The notes under the pieces were generated by a model that saw nothing but the letters and a program-made list of their open reading frames with translations, searched no databases and was not told where the DNA came from. The position numbers and the translations under genes were made by a program. From the NCBI RefSeq assembly GCF_012295615.1, contig NZ_CP051183.1, positions 372,001 through 436,000 of the forward strand: 64,000 nt of DNA, written 5' to 3'. This DNA comes from Bermanella marisrubri (GTDB taxonomy: Bacteria; Pseudomonadota; Gammaproteobacteria; Pseudomonadales; Oceanobacteraceae). Shown one piece after another: positions 10,005-18,366 of the stretch (positions are counted from its first letter, which is position 1; each line of letters begins with the position of its first letter).

Positions 10005-11660
10005 TTATACTTTGAATTCATTAACGATGTCCTTGAGCTGATTAGCTTGTTCAGACAAACTCATGGTCACCTTAGAAGTGGATTTAGCATCATTTACTGT
10101 TTGCTCAGAGAACTCATTAATGCGCTCGATGTTTTTGCTTACTTCTTCTGCGACGGAACTTTGTTCTTCGGCAGAGCTCGCGACCACAAGGTTCATTTCT
10201 GTAATGGTTGCGACACTATCTATGATTTCCTGCAGAGTATCAGCCGTTTTACGCGCCCTCGTTACGCTATCGCTGGCTCGTTCATGATTACGCTCCATGA
10301 CATCAACCGCTTGCTGAGCACTTTTTAGTAGGCGCTCAATAATGGACTGGATGTCACTGGTGCTTTGACCTGTGCGCGCTGCAAGTGTTCTTACTTCGTC
10401 GGCCACCACAGCAAAACCTCGGCCTTGTTCGCCAGCTCGAGCAGCTTCGATGGCCGCATTGAGAGCCAGTAAATTTGTTTGCTCTGCAATAGCGTTAATG
10501 TCTTGCGAGGCATTGGCGATCTTTTGAACTTCGTTGCTCAAGCCTTCTATGACAGATCGTGCTTCTTCGATTTCTTCAGCCAACTGACCGATACTGGTGA
10601 TATTATCGGTCACGGCTTGTTTACCCGTTTCAGAATGCTCATTTGCTTTTTCTGTGGCGGTGCTAGCTTCACCAGCGCTGCTCGATACTTCGTTGGCTGT
10701 TTGTGCCATTTGAGTAATGGCGGTGGCGACCATATGAATTTCTTGCTGTTGGCTCATGATGCCACTTTGCGTGTGCTCTGCATTTTTTGCGACTTCTCCA
10801 CTACGGTCGGTGACCCCTAGAGATAAATTCGCCAATACTTTTATCATGAGCTGCAAGTGGGTTACAAAGGCGTTGAACTTTTCTACCAATAAGCCTACTT
10901 CATCTTTAGCTGTAGTGTGTAATCGTATGGTGAGGTCACCTTTACCTGTGGCCATACCATCGAGTTCCTTGATGATGCGGTTGATATTTGTGGTAACAAT
11001 GCGACTGATTGCAAACCCAGTAAGAAACACAATAGCAATGATAACCAGACCAATAGTCACACCAGTAGCTAATGCGAGTTGCCCCTCTGATTTGGCGTTG
11101 TCTAAGCGACTTGCGAAATCGTCTAGTGCTTGTTGGCGAAAATCTTTTAGATCTTGGGTAAAGGTGTTGTATTGCTGGTGCATAATTTGAGCTTTCTTGC
11201 CCATTTCCGATAGTGCCAAAGAGCCATCAATCAAACCTAGCGTCAATGAACGAGCACTTTTCATGTACATCTCTAAATCTGTCTTCAGTGTTTCAATTTT
11301 TTCCTTATACTGAGGATCTAGTTTGGCTATTTCATCCAAATATATATTTAAGTTCTGTTGATGTTTATTGGCTTCTTTAACGAGTTCTGCATTCCCTTCG
11401 CTAATAGCAGTTTGCATATTTGTTCGGGCTGAAAACAACTCAAGCCATGCTTTGCCGACGTTATCAAGTGTAGGAAAATTCACGCTTTGAATTAGGCTCA
11501 GGCGTTCATCATTGGATTGTGTGGCTTTCCACGTATAAGCCAAGTAGCTGCAAAAGCCTAGCGCGCCGATTAATGCTACGGAGAGGATTTTGTATTTAAG
11601 TGAGACTCGTCCGAAACCCATTTGCGTCATCCATGAATCATCGTGAAAAAATAAACCCAT
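10005..11660 (-). CDS. Methyl-accepting chemotaxis protein
   Basis: This is a 551-residue membrane chemoreceptor. One transmembrane helix lies near residues 25-45 and a second near 205-225 ([19 protein letters not shown]). Between them is a helical periplasmic sensor of about 160 residues resembling a four-helix bundle. A HAMP domain follows (residues 226-280, [20 protein letters not shown]). The long cytoplasmic signalling hairpin contains the invariant tip [20 protein letters not shown] and [15 protein letters not shown]. The ligand is unknown. Start choice is uncertain because ATGs at residues 11 and 14 are also possible. The first ATG lies between 6-bp inverted arms (AAACCC/GGGTTT). Confidence 0.93.
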   Translation of the reverse strand: MGLFFHDDSWMTQMGFGRVSLKYKILSVALIGALGFCSYLAYTWKATQSNDERLSLIQSVNFPTLDNVGKAWLELFSARTNMQTAISEGNAELVKEANKHQQNLNIYLDEIAKLDPQYKEKIETLKTDLEMYMKSARSLTLGLIDGSLALSEMGKKAQIMHQQYNTFTQDLKDFRQQALDDFASRLDNAKSEGQLALATGVTIGLVIIAIVFLTGFAISRIVTTNINRIIKELDGMATGKGDLTIRLHTTAKDEVGLLVEKFNAFVTHLQLMIKVLANLSLGVTDRSGEVAKNAEHTQSGIMSQQQEIHMVATAITQMAQTANEVSSSAGEASTATEKANEHSETGKQAVTDNITSIGQLAEEIEEARSVIEGLSNEVQKIANASQDINAIAEQTNLLALNAAIEAARAGEQGRGFAVVADEVRTLAARTGQSTSDIQSIIERLLKSAQQAVDVMERNHERASDSVTRARKTADTLQEIIDSVATITEMNLVVASSAEEQSSVAEEVSKNIERINEFSEQTVNDAKSTSKVTMSLSEQANQLKDIVNEFKV

Positions 11661-11763
11661 TATTAGGGTTTAGACGACGAAGGGGTGGTCATCAAGTCGT
11701 GAAATGAAAAATAGCGAATTTCTTACAAATAGGATGGTAAAAAGGGAAGACGCCGCGATAGCA

Positions 11764-11789
11764 GCACAGTAAGTACGGACTTACTGTGC
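11764..11789 (-). terminator. 11-bp inverted repeat, possible terminator of panD
   Basis: GCACAGTAAGT (11764-11774) pairs perfectly with ACTTACTGTGC (11779-11789) around a four-base loop, 15 bp beyond the panD stop. There is no immediate T run on the panD strand, so it may be a Rho-independent stop of reduced strength or a 3'-end stabiliser. Confidence 0.45.
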
Positions 11790-11803
11790 GTTCAACTCCG
11801 CTG

Positions 11804-12184
11804 TTAGGCGAGCTGTACAGGGATCGCGTTAGAAGTATGGCTTACTTCATTGCCCTCTTGCATGTAGATCATGCGCGGCTTGAAGTTTTTTAGTTCTTCT
11901 TCAGAGTAGTTTGCGTAGGCACAGATGATAACGCGATGGCCAACATCCGCTAAGTGAGCAGCTGCGCCATTGACACTAATCATATTACTGCCTTCTTCCC
12001 CTCGAATAGCATAGGTCGTGAAGCGCTCGCCGTTTTCTAGGTTGTAGATTTGGATTTGTTCGTATTCTTGAATACCGGCCATATCCAAAAGATTTCCGTC
12101 GATGGCACATGAACCTTCGTACTCAAGAACGGCATGAGTTACACGAGCTTGGTGTAATTTGGCTTTAAGCATAATGGACTGCAT
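11804..12184 (-). CDS. panD: Aspartate 1-decarboxylase
   Basis: PanD makes beta-alanine from L-aspartate for pantothenate synthesis. It is translated as a 126-residue proenzyme. Self-cleavage at Gly24-Ser25 in YEGSCAID would give the beta chain and the alpha chain with its N-terminal pyruvoyl group. Length and start match the E. coli enzyme. It lies downstream of panC across an 81-bp gap with two strong inverted repeats. It may therefore be expressed separately from panBC. Confidence 0.97.
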   Translation of the reverse strand: MQSIMLKAKLHQARVTHAVLEYEGSCAIDGNLLDMAGIQEYEQIQIYNLENGERFTTYAIRGEEGSNMISVNGAAAHLADVGHRVIICAYANYSEEELKNFKPRMIYMQEGNEVSHTSNAIPVQLA

Positions 12185-12209
12185 AAGCTAAACCTTGTTA
12201 TCTCCCCCT

Positions 12210-12263
12210 GATATGGTGTGTTTAACACCATATCGCATTATGACTTCCTGTGATGATCACAGG
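12210..12263. promoter_or_regulatory. Two perfect palindromes between panC and panD
   Basis: The first pairs GATATGGTGT (12210-12219) with ACACCATATC (12225-12234). The second is CCTGTGAT-G-ATCACAGG (12247-12263), which begins a few bases after the panC stop codon. Neither is followed by a T run on the minus strand. They could act as operators for panD, a processing site or weak terminators. The second resembles a CRP half-site pair, but the 3-bp spacing is too short for CRP. Confidence 0.4.
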
Positions 12264-12265
12264 GG

Positions 12266-13138
12266 TTAGATGTCGCCAACTTTGCTATGGGCCAAGTTGA
12301 CTCGCATATTATCAATTAATCGAGCTTTACCCAGGATGGCAGCCACTAAGATCACTAGATCAGTATCGTCCTCTGTGGCTGGTGCTAGGCTATTTGCTTC
12401 TCTTACTTCAACATAATCTGGCTGAAAATCGTGTTCTAGCAAAGTTTGTTTACCAAGCACACAAAGCTCAGCGAAGTTACGTTCACCGGCGAGAATTTTA
12501 TCTTTAATTTCGGTAAGAACAGAGTAAATCTGACCGGCAGTTTGCTTCTCATCATCAGACAGGTAGTTATTACGCGAACTCATCGCCAAGCCATTTTCTT
12601 CACGGCAGGTGGGAACACCGAATACATCAAAGGGCAAATTTAAGTCACGTACCATTTTGCGAATAACAGCCAATTGCTGAAAGTCTTTTTCACCAAAGAA
12701 GGCCGCATCTGGCTGGACCATGTGGAAAAGTTTACTCACTACAGTGGCAACACCGTCGAAGTGACCTGGACGGCTATCGCCACAGAGCCCTTCGCTGACC
12801 ACAGGTACACTGACAGTCGTTTGAGCTTCTTGACCATCTGGGTACATTTCGTCAACAGAAGGATAAAACAATAAGTCGCAATCTCTGTCTTTTAGGTGTT
12901 CTTGGTCAGCACTTAAAGTACGGGGATAACGGCCTAAATCATCAATATCGTTGAATTGTAGTGGATTAATAAAAATACTTGCCACAACATAGTCACATTC
13001 TTCCGCCGCGGCATCCACTAAGATCATATGACCTTCGTGCAGATTTCCCATAGTGGGAACGAAACCTATACGCTTGCCTGCTGCGCGGGCCGCTTTAATT
13101 TCGGTTTGTAGCTCTGCTATGGTTTCAACTGTCTTCAT
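12266..13138 (-). CDS. panC: Pantothenate synthetase
   Basis: PanC ligates pantoate and beta-alanine with ATP through a pantoyl-adenylate. The protein has 290 residues. The HIGH-like nucleotide motif is in [19 protein letters not shown] (His34, His37). Further conserved segments are [45 protein letters not shown] and the KMSKS-like MSSRNNYL. Its ATG overlaps the panB stop by four bases, so the two are translationally coupled. Confidence 0.97.
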   Translation of the reverse strand: MKTVETIAELQTEIKAARAAGKRIGFVPTMGNLHEGHMILVDAAAEECDYVVASIFINPLQFNDIDDLGRYPRTLSADQEHLKDRDCDLLFYPSVDEMYPDGQEAQTTVSVPVVSEGLCGDSRPGHFDGVATVVSKLFHMVQPDAAFFGEKDFQQLAVIRKMVRDLNLPFDVFGVPTCREENGLAMSSRNNYLSDDEKQTAGQIYSVLTEIKDKILAGERNFAELCVLGKQTLLEHDFQPDYVEVREANSLAPATEDDTDLVILVAAILGKARLIDNMRVNLAHSKVGDI

Positions 13139-13932
13139 GCTTTGAATCCGTGCTCCGGTCCAGGGAAGTCACCACTTTTGACTTCTTGATCGAATGCCGC
13201 AAAAGCTTGCTGGATGTTGCGACCATCTATTAAAAAATTCTTAACGAATTTAGGCACATGGCCAGAATTCATTCCTAGCATGTCGTAACAAACCAACACT
13301 TGGCCTGTGGTATCTGAACCCGCACCAATACCGATAACTGGAATATTGATACTCTCGGTGAGAGTTTTGGCTAATTCGGAAGGCACGCATTCCAATAGAA
13401 TTAAATCAGCCCCGGCGGCTTCCATAGCTTTGGCGTCGGCTAACATTTGTTCTGCTGCCGCTTGTTCTTTACCTTGTACCTTGTAACCACCAAACTTGTG
13501 AACATACTGTGGCGTTAAACCTAAGTGTGCGCATACCGGAACACCGCGTTCACTCAGCATTTCGACGGTATCAACTAACCAAGCACCACCCTCTAGCTTT
13601 AGAATTTCAGCACCTGCTTGCATAAGCTCAGCTGCATTAGCCATTGCTTGCTCTGGTGTGGCGTAGCTCATGAAGGGCATGTCTACCATTAGTAGTGAAC
13701 CTTGATTGCCGTTTTTCACAGCCTGTGTGTGGTAACACATCTCTTCCATGGTGACAGGTACGGTACTATCTTTGCCTTGCAGTACCATTCCCAAAGAATC
13801 ACCAACCAGCAGAACGTCTATGCCAGACGTAGACGCAAGTCCTGCAAAAGTCGCATCATAGGCTGTGACCACAGAGAATTTCTCTTGGTTTTGTTTGATT
13901 TTGTGTAGAGTGTTAATCGTGGTTTTGCTCAT
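13135..13932 (-). CDS. panB: 3-methyl-2-oxobutanoate hydroxymethyltransferase
   Basis: PanB transfers a hydroxymethyl group from methylene-tetrahydrofolate to alpha-ketoisovalerate, the first committed step to pantothenate. All key residues sit at the E. coli positions: the metal ligands Asp45 ([10 protein letters not shown]) and Asp84 (MVDMPF), plus Glu114 (LKLEGG) and the catalytic Glu181 (LLECVP). Length is 265 residues. It lies between folK (56 bp) and panC (4-bp overlap) in the pcnB-folK-panB-panC operon. Confidence 0.97.
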   Translation of the reverse strand: MSKTTINTLHKIKQNQEKFSVVTAYDATFAGLASTSGIDVLLVGDSLGMVLQGKDSTVPVTMEEMCYHTQAVKNGNQGSLLMVDMPFMSYATPEQAMANAAELMQAGAEILKLEGGAWLVDTVEMLSERGVPVCAHLGLTPQYVHKFGGYKVQGKEQAAAEQMLADAKAMEAAGADLILLECVPSELAKTLTESINIPVIGIGAGSDTTGQVLVCYDMLGMNSGHVPKFVKNFLIDGRNIQQAFAAFDQEVKSGDFPGPEHGFKA

Positions 13933-13988
13933 AAAGCACTCACAGTCGTTTCAACGTGGGCGTATAGTCCAGACTTGGACCTTGTAAG

Positions 13989-14483
13989 TCAATTATCAAT
14001 TTCGACCTTTTCTAGGTCAAAATCAACTTGATTGAGTAGTTCATTCAGGCTTCCTATGCCTGGAATGCTTGAATTCGGGGCAATATCGGACAAAGGATAA
14101 AGCACAAAACTGCGCACCGCTATTTGGCTATGTGGAACGGTTAGTCTTGGTGTACGAATAATAGCTTGATCAAATAGCAGCAAATCGAGATCAAGTGTTC
14201 GTTCTCCCCAGTGGCGCTTGCGTACGCGCAAGTGCTGTTGTTCCAAATCTTGCAGTTTGTCTAATAAGTCATGAGGTAACAGTGCCGTGTTCAGACATAC
14301 AACAGCATTAATAAAGTCAGGCTGATCTTGTGGCCCTACCGGCTTGCTGCGATAGATGGGGCTTTGTGCTCGCAACTGGCAGTGTTGCAACGCATCTAGT
14401 TCCAATATAGCTCGACTTACGTGATCAATAGGATCATCCAAATTACTGCCTAAGCCGATATAGACTGTATGAGGGTAATTCAC
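13989..14483 (-). CDS. folK: 2-amino-4-hydroxy-6-hydroxymethyldihydropteridine pyrophosphokinase
   Basis: FolK transfers pyrophosphate from ATP to the pterin alcohol in folate synthesis. The 164-residue protein has the N-terminal IGLGSNLDDP, the substrate loop KPVGPQDQPDFINAV, and the signature RHWGERTLDLDLLLF with Mg-binding Asp98 and Asp100. It starts 16 bp after the pcnB stop. The linkage to panB makes sense because PanB consumes a folate one-carbon unit. Confidence 0.96.
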   Translation of the reverse strand: MNYPHTVYIGLGSNLDDPIDHVSRAILELDALQHCQLRAQSPIYRSKPVGPQDQPDFINAVVCLNTALLPHDLLDKLQDLEQQHLRVRKRHWGERTLDLDLLLFDQAIIRTPRLTVPHSQIAVRSFVLYPLSDIAPNSSIPGIGSLNELLNQVDFDLEKVEIDN

Positions 14484-14499
14484 TGCGGGAACCTATTTG

Positions 14500-15837
14500 C
14501 TACGTGCGACGACGAGGCCCACGGCCTTTGTAGCTACTACCACGTTTTTGTGGACTGCGTTTTTTCGGTGCCGCTTTACGGATCAGCTCTGGATGATCGT
14601 TTTGGAATTGAGTCCAAAATTCGCCTGCTTGATTTAGTTTTTCACCGCTTTGCTCTCTTAATAGCAAAAAGTCATAGGCTGCACGGAAGCGATTGTGGCT
14701 GGCGATGGTTTCCAGTTGCTTAGGTTTGCGTGCTACTAAGCGATGCTGTAAGTCCCAGATTTCGCGAATAGGGATGGCAAAGCGCTTAGGTATGGCTGTG
14801 CGCGCCTGTTGATTGCTAATGACTTGCGTCATGGCCTGTTGCATCGCTTGGCCTTTAGTAGCCCCTTGCTGTTGCAATAACTTGGCTGTTTCTAAAACAC
14901 ATGGCCATAGGAACACACTAAATAGAAACGCTGGCGTTAGGCTCTTGCCTTGGGCTACGCGCGCATCGCTGTTGTTTAAGGCGTGCATAACCATTAAACG
15001 ATAGAACTTATTATCGTCAATGCATTGTTGTGTATGTGGGAATAAAGGTTCAAACAAACCCAATGCTTGCAGTTGCTCAAATGTGGCTTTGGCATAACCT
15101 GCCATGAAGAGTTTGAGTACCTCTTCAAATAGACGTGCAGGCGGGATATCGCGCAATAGAGGCGCTAACTCCTTGATTGGGGCTTTACTAGATTTGTCGA
15201 TGCTAAAGCCTAGTTTTGCCGCGAAGCGTGCTGCGCGCAACATACGAACAGGATCTTCTCGGTAACGAGTTTCCGGATCGCCAATGAGTCTTAGGCGCTT
15301 GGCGTGAATATCATCAATACCGCCTGCGTAACTCTTCACCGAGAAGTCCGCGATATTGTAGTAAAGGGCATTAATGGTGAAGTCACGGCGCATGGCATCT
15401 TCGTCAATACTGCCATAAACATTATCACGAAGGAGCATGCCGGCTTCATTGGTTTTGCTTTGATGTTTACCTTCAGCATTACCATGATCGCCACGAAAGG
15501 TCGCGACTTCAATCATATCGCGACCAAAGGTCACGTGAACCAAGCGAAAGCGGCGACCAATAATGCGGGAATTCTTAAATAGCTTATGGACTTCTTCTGG
15601 GGATGCATCAGTCACCACGTCGAAGTCTTTTGGATGTAAACCCAATAGCAGGTCTCGCACACCGCCGCCAACAAGATGCGCCTCATAGCCTGATTTTTTC
15701 AGACGATAAAGTACCTTTAGTGCGTTTTCACTAATATCCGTGCGGCTAATACCATGCTCTGAACGGGCAATGACTTCTACCTGAGGCACAGTGTTATTTT
15801 GCGGCTTTTTAAGCTTATTAATTAGGCGTTTGAGCAT
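14500..15837 (-). CDS. pcnB: Poly(A) polymerase I
   Basis: PcnB adds 3' poly(A) tails that promote RNA decay. The 445-residue protein has the nucleotidyltransferase core GGGVRDLLLGLHPKDFDVV with catalytic Asp71 and Asp73, the neck motif RFAAKLGF, and a highly basic C-terminal tail (KKRSPQKRGSSYKGRGPRRR). This tail separates it from CCA-adding enzymes. It is the first gene of pcnB-folK-panB-panC. The 1.1-kb region upstream contains the two CrcZ-like RNA units, and readthrough from the nearer unit could supply pcnB transcription. Confidence 0.95.
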   Translation of the reverse strand: MLKRLINKLKKPQNNTVPQVEVIARSEHGISRTDISENALKVLYRLKKSGYEAHLVGGGVRDLLLGLHPKDFDVVTDASPEEVHKLFKNSRIIGRRFRLVHVTFGRDMIEVATFRGDHGNAEGKHQSKTNEAGMLLRDNVYGSIDEDAMRRDFTINALYYNIADFSVKSYAGGIDDIHAKRLRLIGDPETRYREDPVRMLRAARFAAKLGFSIDKSSKAPIKELAPLLRDIPPARLFEEVLKLFMAGYAKATFEQLQALGLFEPLFPHTQQCIDDNKFYRLMVMHALNNSDARVAQGKSLTPAFLFSVFLWPCVLETAKLLQQQGATKGQAMQQAMTQVISNQQARTAIPKRFAIPIREIWDLQHRLVARKPKQLETIASHNRFRAAYDFLLLREQSGEKLNQAGEFWTQFQNDHPELIRKAAPKKRSPQKRGSSYKGRGPRRRT

Positions 15838-15949
15838 TGTAAGTCGTGGATTTTAAGGGATTGTGGAGTGTACAGACTTTAAGCGAAATGACAAGCTTGC
15901 AGGACTTGATGGGGCGCGTTTATGGGGCTATTTGCTGGTCTTTATGTGA

Positions 15950-16235
15950 ACAAAATTCGCGGGCAGCTTTGTTATTTTTATTCGTGCTGCCCAGTTCGAT
16001 TCGAGTGCTTTATTATTCTTATTATTGGGGTCGAATTGTGTTTTGGGTATCTGGTAAGCCCTAATTGTTATTTTAATAGTGGGTCACTAAACACTCAAAA
16101 CTCCAATTCTGGTTGCCTGTTATATTTATTATTATGGCTCACTTAGGGTGACACGTTTTTTATTTTTATTCGTGTGTCTTGCCCTGAGTGTGCGATTGAA
16201 CTTTTTTATTTTTATTTGTGTTCTTTCGCAATTGA
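15950..16235 (-). ncRNA. crcZ: CrcZ-like Hfq/Crc-decoy sRNA, second copy (unit B, pcnB-proximal)
   Basis: Predicted transcript of roughly 285 nt from about 16235. Six A-rich (ARN)n CA motifs each sit in a hairpin loop: GAAC/GTTC 16198-16223; ACACG/CGTGT 16151-16175, enclosed by CTTAGGG/CCCTGAG; GCC/GGC 16115-16138; CCC/GGG 16059-16083; ATTCGA/TCGAAT 15999-16036; GGGCAGC/GCTGCCC 15961-15992. The core reads AATAAAAATAA(C/A)A on the minus strand. This matches the ARN triplets bound by the distal face of Hfq, and the design of Pseudomonas CrcZ, which titrates Hfq/Crc. Synteny between cbrB and pcnB is the same as for crcZ. The 3' end is not certain; no classical terminator is evident. Confidence 0.83.
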
Positions 16236-16245
16236 CCTAATGTAA

Positions 16246-16260
16246 GCAGATGGCGTGCCA
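16246..16260 (-). promoter_or_regulatory. Sigma-54 promoter of CrcZ-like unit B
   Basis: On the minus strand TGGCAC-GCCAT-CTGC gives the -24 (TGGCAC, 16255-16260) and -12 (CTGC, 16246-16249) elements with consensus 5-bp spacing. The sole deviation is C for T in TTGC, and unit A shares it. The start site should lie near 16235. Confidence 0.85.
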
Positions 16261-16279
16261 ACTTTTAAAAACCCTTTTA

Positions 16280-16292
16280 AATCAATAGGTTA
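16280..16292 (+). promoter_or_regulatory. IHF site upstream of unit B
   Basis: AATCAATAGGTTA matches the IHF consensus WATCAANNNNTTR at every position. It lies 19 bp upstream of the -24 box, the same spacing as in unit A. A DNA bend here would bring upstream-bound CbrB to sigma-54 polymerase. Confidence 0.75.
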
Positions 16293-16333
16293 GGGTTTAT
16301 CGGTTTCGTAAATGGTCCATAGTGTCATGGATA

Positions 16334-16392
16334 TGTTACTGGGTGACACTGATATTCGACTAACGTGGGTTGATGGGTAACAGCCAGTAACA
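16334..16392. promoter_or_regulatory. CbrB-like binding boxes of unit B
   Basis: On the plus strand TGTTAC (16334-16339) is followed 37 bp later by GTAACA (16377-16382) and, after 4 bp, a second GTAACA (16387-16392). As I recall, TGTTAC/GTAACA half-sites are the reported recognition elements of Pseudomonas CbrB at crcZ. The layout is repeated in unit A. Confidence 0.7.
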
Positions 16393-16544
16393 AAATTGGC
16401 GCAGCTGGTCTTTCTTATTTGGGCATGGATTGCCAATCACCGAATACTCTTATGCTGAGCGCATTAATCTCGAATAAAGCGTTGGTTTTTTGAACAATTA
16501 ACGATGAAATTTGCTTGCCGGGAAGGATGGTTAGAAGAAATAAA

Positions 16545-16730
16545 ACCAATTGCTTTAAACACTACCACTTTTAAAGCGATAAGTGCTCAAAGCAATCAGC
16601 TTCAAAGCCCTATTGTTTTTATTATGTGGGCTACGGACATGCTCAGGGGGATTTTTTATTTTTGTTCAGGCCCTGAGATAGCCGGAGATCCGTGTTTTGT
16701 TATTTTTATTAGTACACAAATCTGACTTAC
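16545..16730 (-). ncRNA. crcZ: CrcZ-like Hfq/Crc-decoy sRNA, first copy (unit A, cbrB-proximal)
   Basis: Predicted transcript of about 185 nt from near 16730. Three CA motifs are presented in hairpin loops: GTGT/ACAC 16692-16717, CTCAGGG/CCCTGAG 16642-16677 and AGCCC/GGGCT 16606-16632. The loops read TAATAAAAATAACAAA, GAACAAAAATAAAAAA and ATAATAAAAACAATA on the minus strand, all (ARN)n repeats for Hfq. The CTCAGGG stem of the second motif resembles a stem in unit B, supporting origin by duplication. A hairpin at 16552-16577 followed by a T-rich stretch is the likely 3' end. Confidence 0.8.
16546..16577 (-). terminator. Possible terminator of CrcZ-like unit A
   Basis: GCTTTAAA (16552-16559) pairs with TTTAAAGC (16570-16577) around a 10-base loop. 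On the minus strand it is followed by AATTGGTTTTATTTCTT. The stem is AT-rich, so termination may be partial, allowing readthrough towards unit B and pcnB. Confidence 0.45.
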
Positions 16731-16740
16731 TATGACTAAA

Positions 16741-16755
16741 GCAGAAGCCGTGCCA
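16741..16755 (-). promoter_or_regulatory. Sigma-54 promoter of CrcZ-like unit A
   Basis: On the minus strand TGGCAC-GGCTT-CTGC gives -24 (16750-16755) and -12 (16741-16744) elements with consensus spacing. The predicted start is near 16730. It differs from the unit B promoter only in the spacer. Confidence 0.85.
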
Positions 16756-16774
16756 CTTAAATAAAGTATTTTAA

Positions 16775-16787
16775 AATCAATAGCTTA
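16775..16787 (+). promoter_or_regulatory. IHF site upstream of unit A
   Basis: AATCAATAGCTTA is a perfect WATCAANNNNTTR match placed 19 bp upstream of the -24 element, exactly as in unit B. Confidence 0.75.
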
Positions 16788-16829
16788 TGTTTTTTTGGCT
16801 GATATTCTATCAATCAGAGATGGTGATTC

Positions 16830-16893
16830 TGTTACTTTATTTGACGCTTTGTGCCTTAGGCGTGGGGCGTCAGGTAACATTTTGACGGTAACA
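16830..16893. promoter_or_regulatory. CbrB-like binding boxes of unit A
   Basis: On the plus strand TGTTAC (16830-16835) is followed after 38 bp by GTAACA (16874-16879) and after 8 more bp by GTAACA (16888-16893). The distance from the IHF site to the nearest box is 42 bp, against 41 bp in unit B. These are the expected enhancer sites for the adjacent CbrB-type activator. Confidence 0.7.
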
Positions 16894-16928
16894 AAACGAA
16901 AAGCGTTGCAGTAAGGGAATATGTCAGT

Positions 16929-16950
16929 GAGCTGACGCTTTGGTCAGCTC
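16929..16950 (-). terminator. Hairpin after cbrB
   Basis: GAGCTGAC (16929-16936) pairs perfectly with GTCAGCTC (16943-16950) around six bases, 28 bp beyond the cbrB stop. No T run follows on the minus strand, so this is a weak or Rho-assisted stop, or a 3' stabiliser separating cbrB from the sRNA units. Confidence 0.5.
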
Positions 16951-16978
16951 CTTGTTGTTTAACGCGCTTACTTATGCG

Positions 16979-18364
16979 TTATTTCTTTTTACGAGGGATT
17001 CCAAGGCGTTGACGACGTTCCCAAAGACTTTTTCGACTTATCCCTAACTTTTGTGCCAGTTCGGTTTCTGTCATCTTGTCTTCGTTTTCTAGTACAAAGT
17101 GTTGAAAATAATCGTCTAGGGACAGCTCAGAGGCACCTTGGCTATTGCTGCTTTCTTTTTCAGAGGCACCCGACTGTAACGATTCCATCATGGCGGGTGA
17201 GACCGAATCATCATTTTGAACATCAATAGCCATGTTGCTTGCTTCAATGTCTTCGCCATCGTTAAGGATGACCGCACGTTCGACGGCGTTTTCCAATTCT
17301 CGAACGTTACCCGGCCATTTATATTCTCTAATGGCTCGACGACAAGTCGACGAGAACTGTAGTTCTCCTCGATTGAGCTTTTTGCATGCTCGATCCAGTA
17401 GTTTGTCGGCGAGCTCTAAGACATCGTCTCCTCGGTCCCGTAAAGGCGGCAATTTCAGTTCGACTACATTAAGCCGATAATAGAGGTCTTCACGAAATTC
17501 ATTCTTTTGTGCCAGCTCTTTTAGGTTTCTATGTGTTGCTGCCACTAGTCGCACATCCACTTTTTTACTGTGCACACTGCCCACGCGGCGGATTTCGCTT
17601 TCTTGCAATACACGTAGTAGTCGCGCCTGTGCTTCTAAGGGTAATTCGCCAATTTCATCCAAGAATAAGGTGCCGCCGTCGGCGGCTTCAACCAAGCCTT
17701 GGCGTACGGCAGTAGCACCCGTGAAGGCACCTTTTTCATGACCAAACAGTTCTGATTCAATCAGGGTTTCAGGAATAGCAGCACAGTTAACACTTATTAG
17801 TGGAGCATCTGCACGCTGACTTTGATCATGAATAGCGCGTGCGACCAATTCTTTACCAGTTCCCGATTCCCCTAAAATTAGGACGGTGGCATCGGTAGGG
17901 GCAACTTTGCTGATTTTCTTAAACAAATCTTGCATGGGAGGACAGCTGCCAATAATGCCGGAAGTAGGATGTACTTTCTGGATTTCTTGCTTTAGTGCTT
18001 GGTTTTGTCGCTCAAGTGTTCTTTCTTTTAATATGCGTTGAACTGCGATGAGCATTTCATCGTGATCAAAAGGTTTGGCAATGTAATCCACCGCGCCGAG
18101 TTTCATTGCATCGACGGCGCTGCGTAAGCTTGCATAGCTGGTCATAATTAGGACCGGCGTTTGTGTTGATTGCTCAATGAGTTCAGTCCCGTTACCGCCA
18201 GGCAGGCGTAGGTCACTGATGATTAGATCGTAATTTTCCAGTGACTTCTCTTGGGCCTCAGTGAGACTAGCAGCTTCGTCTACCAGATATTCATTGCGTT
18301 CCAATAAACGACGAAGCGCACTTCGAATTACTTTTTCGTCTTCTACTATTAAAATGTGCGCCAC
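16979..18364 (-). CDS. cbrB: Sigma-54-dependent response regulator CbrB
   Basis: This is a 461-residue NtrC-family activator. The receiver domain has phosphoacceptor Asp51 and Lys97 (AVDYIAKPF). The AAA+ domain has Walker A GESGTGKE (165-172) and the sigma-54 contact loop GAFTGA (212-217). A Ser-rich linker leads to a Fis-type helix-turn-helix at the C-terminus ([20 protein letters not shown]). The gene follows cbrA by 2 bp. Two sigma-54 promoters with TGTTAC/GTAACA boxes lie immediately downstream, so its direct targets are very probably the adjacent CrcZ-like RNAs. In Pseudomonas CbrAB controls carbon/nitrogen balance through CrcZ. Confidence 0.93.
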   Translation of the reverse strand: MAHILIVEDEKVIRSALRRLLERNEYLVDEAASLTEAQEKSLENYDLIISDLRLPGGNGTELIEQSTQTPVLIMTSYASLRSAVDAMKLGAVDYIAKPFDHDEMLIAVQRILKERTLERQNQALKQEIQKVHPTSGIIGSCPPMQDLFKKISKVAPTDATVLILGESGTGKELVARAIHDQSQRADAPLISVNCAAIPETLIESELFGHEKGAFTGATAVRQGLVEAADGGTLFLDEIGELPLEAQARLLRVLQESEIRRVGSVHSKKVDVRLVAATHRNLKELAQKNEFREDLYYRLNVVELKLPPLRDRGDDVLELADKLLDRACKKLNRGELQFSSTCRRAIREYKWPGNVRELENAVERAVILNDGEDIEASNMAIDVQNDDSVSPAMMESLQSGASEKESSNSQGASELSLDDYFQHFVLENEDKMTETELAQKLGISRKSLWERRQRLGIPRKKK

Positions 18365-18366
18365 GC

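Noticed and set aside
12247..12263. CRP site at CCTGTGATGATCACAGG
   Set aside because: CRP needs TGTGA-N6-TCACA; here the spacing is 3 bp. It is kept only as an unassigned palindrome.
15846..16725. Plus-strand open frames (72-74 codons) across the cbrB-pcnB gap
   Set aside because: They lie antisense to the CA-motif hairpins, have poor starts and low-complexity Leu/Phe/Tyr composition from the T-rich complement of the A-rich loops.
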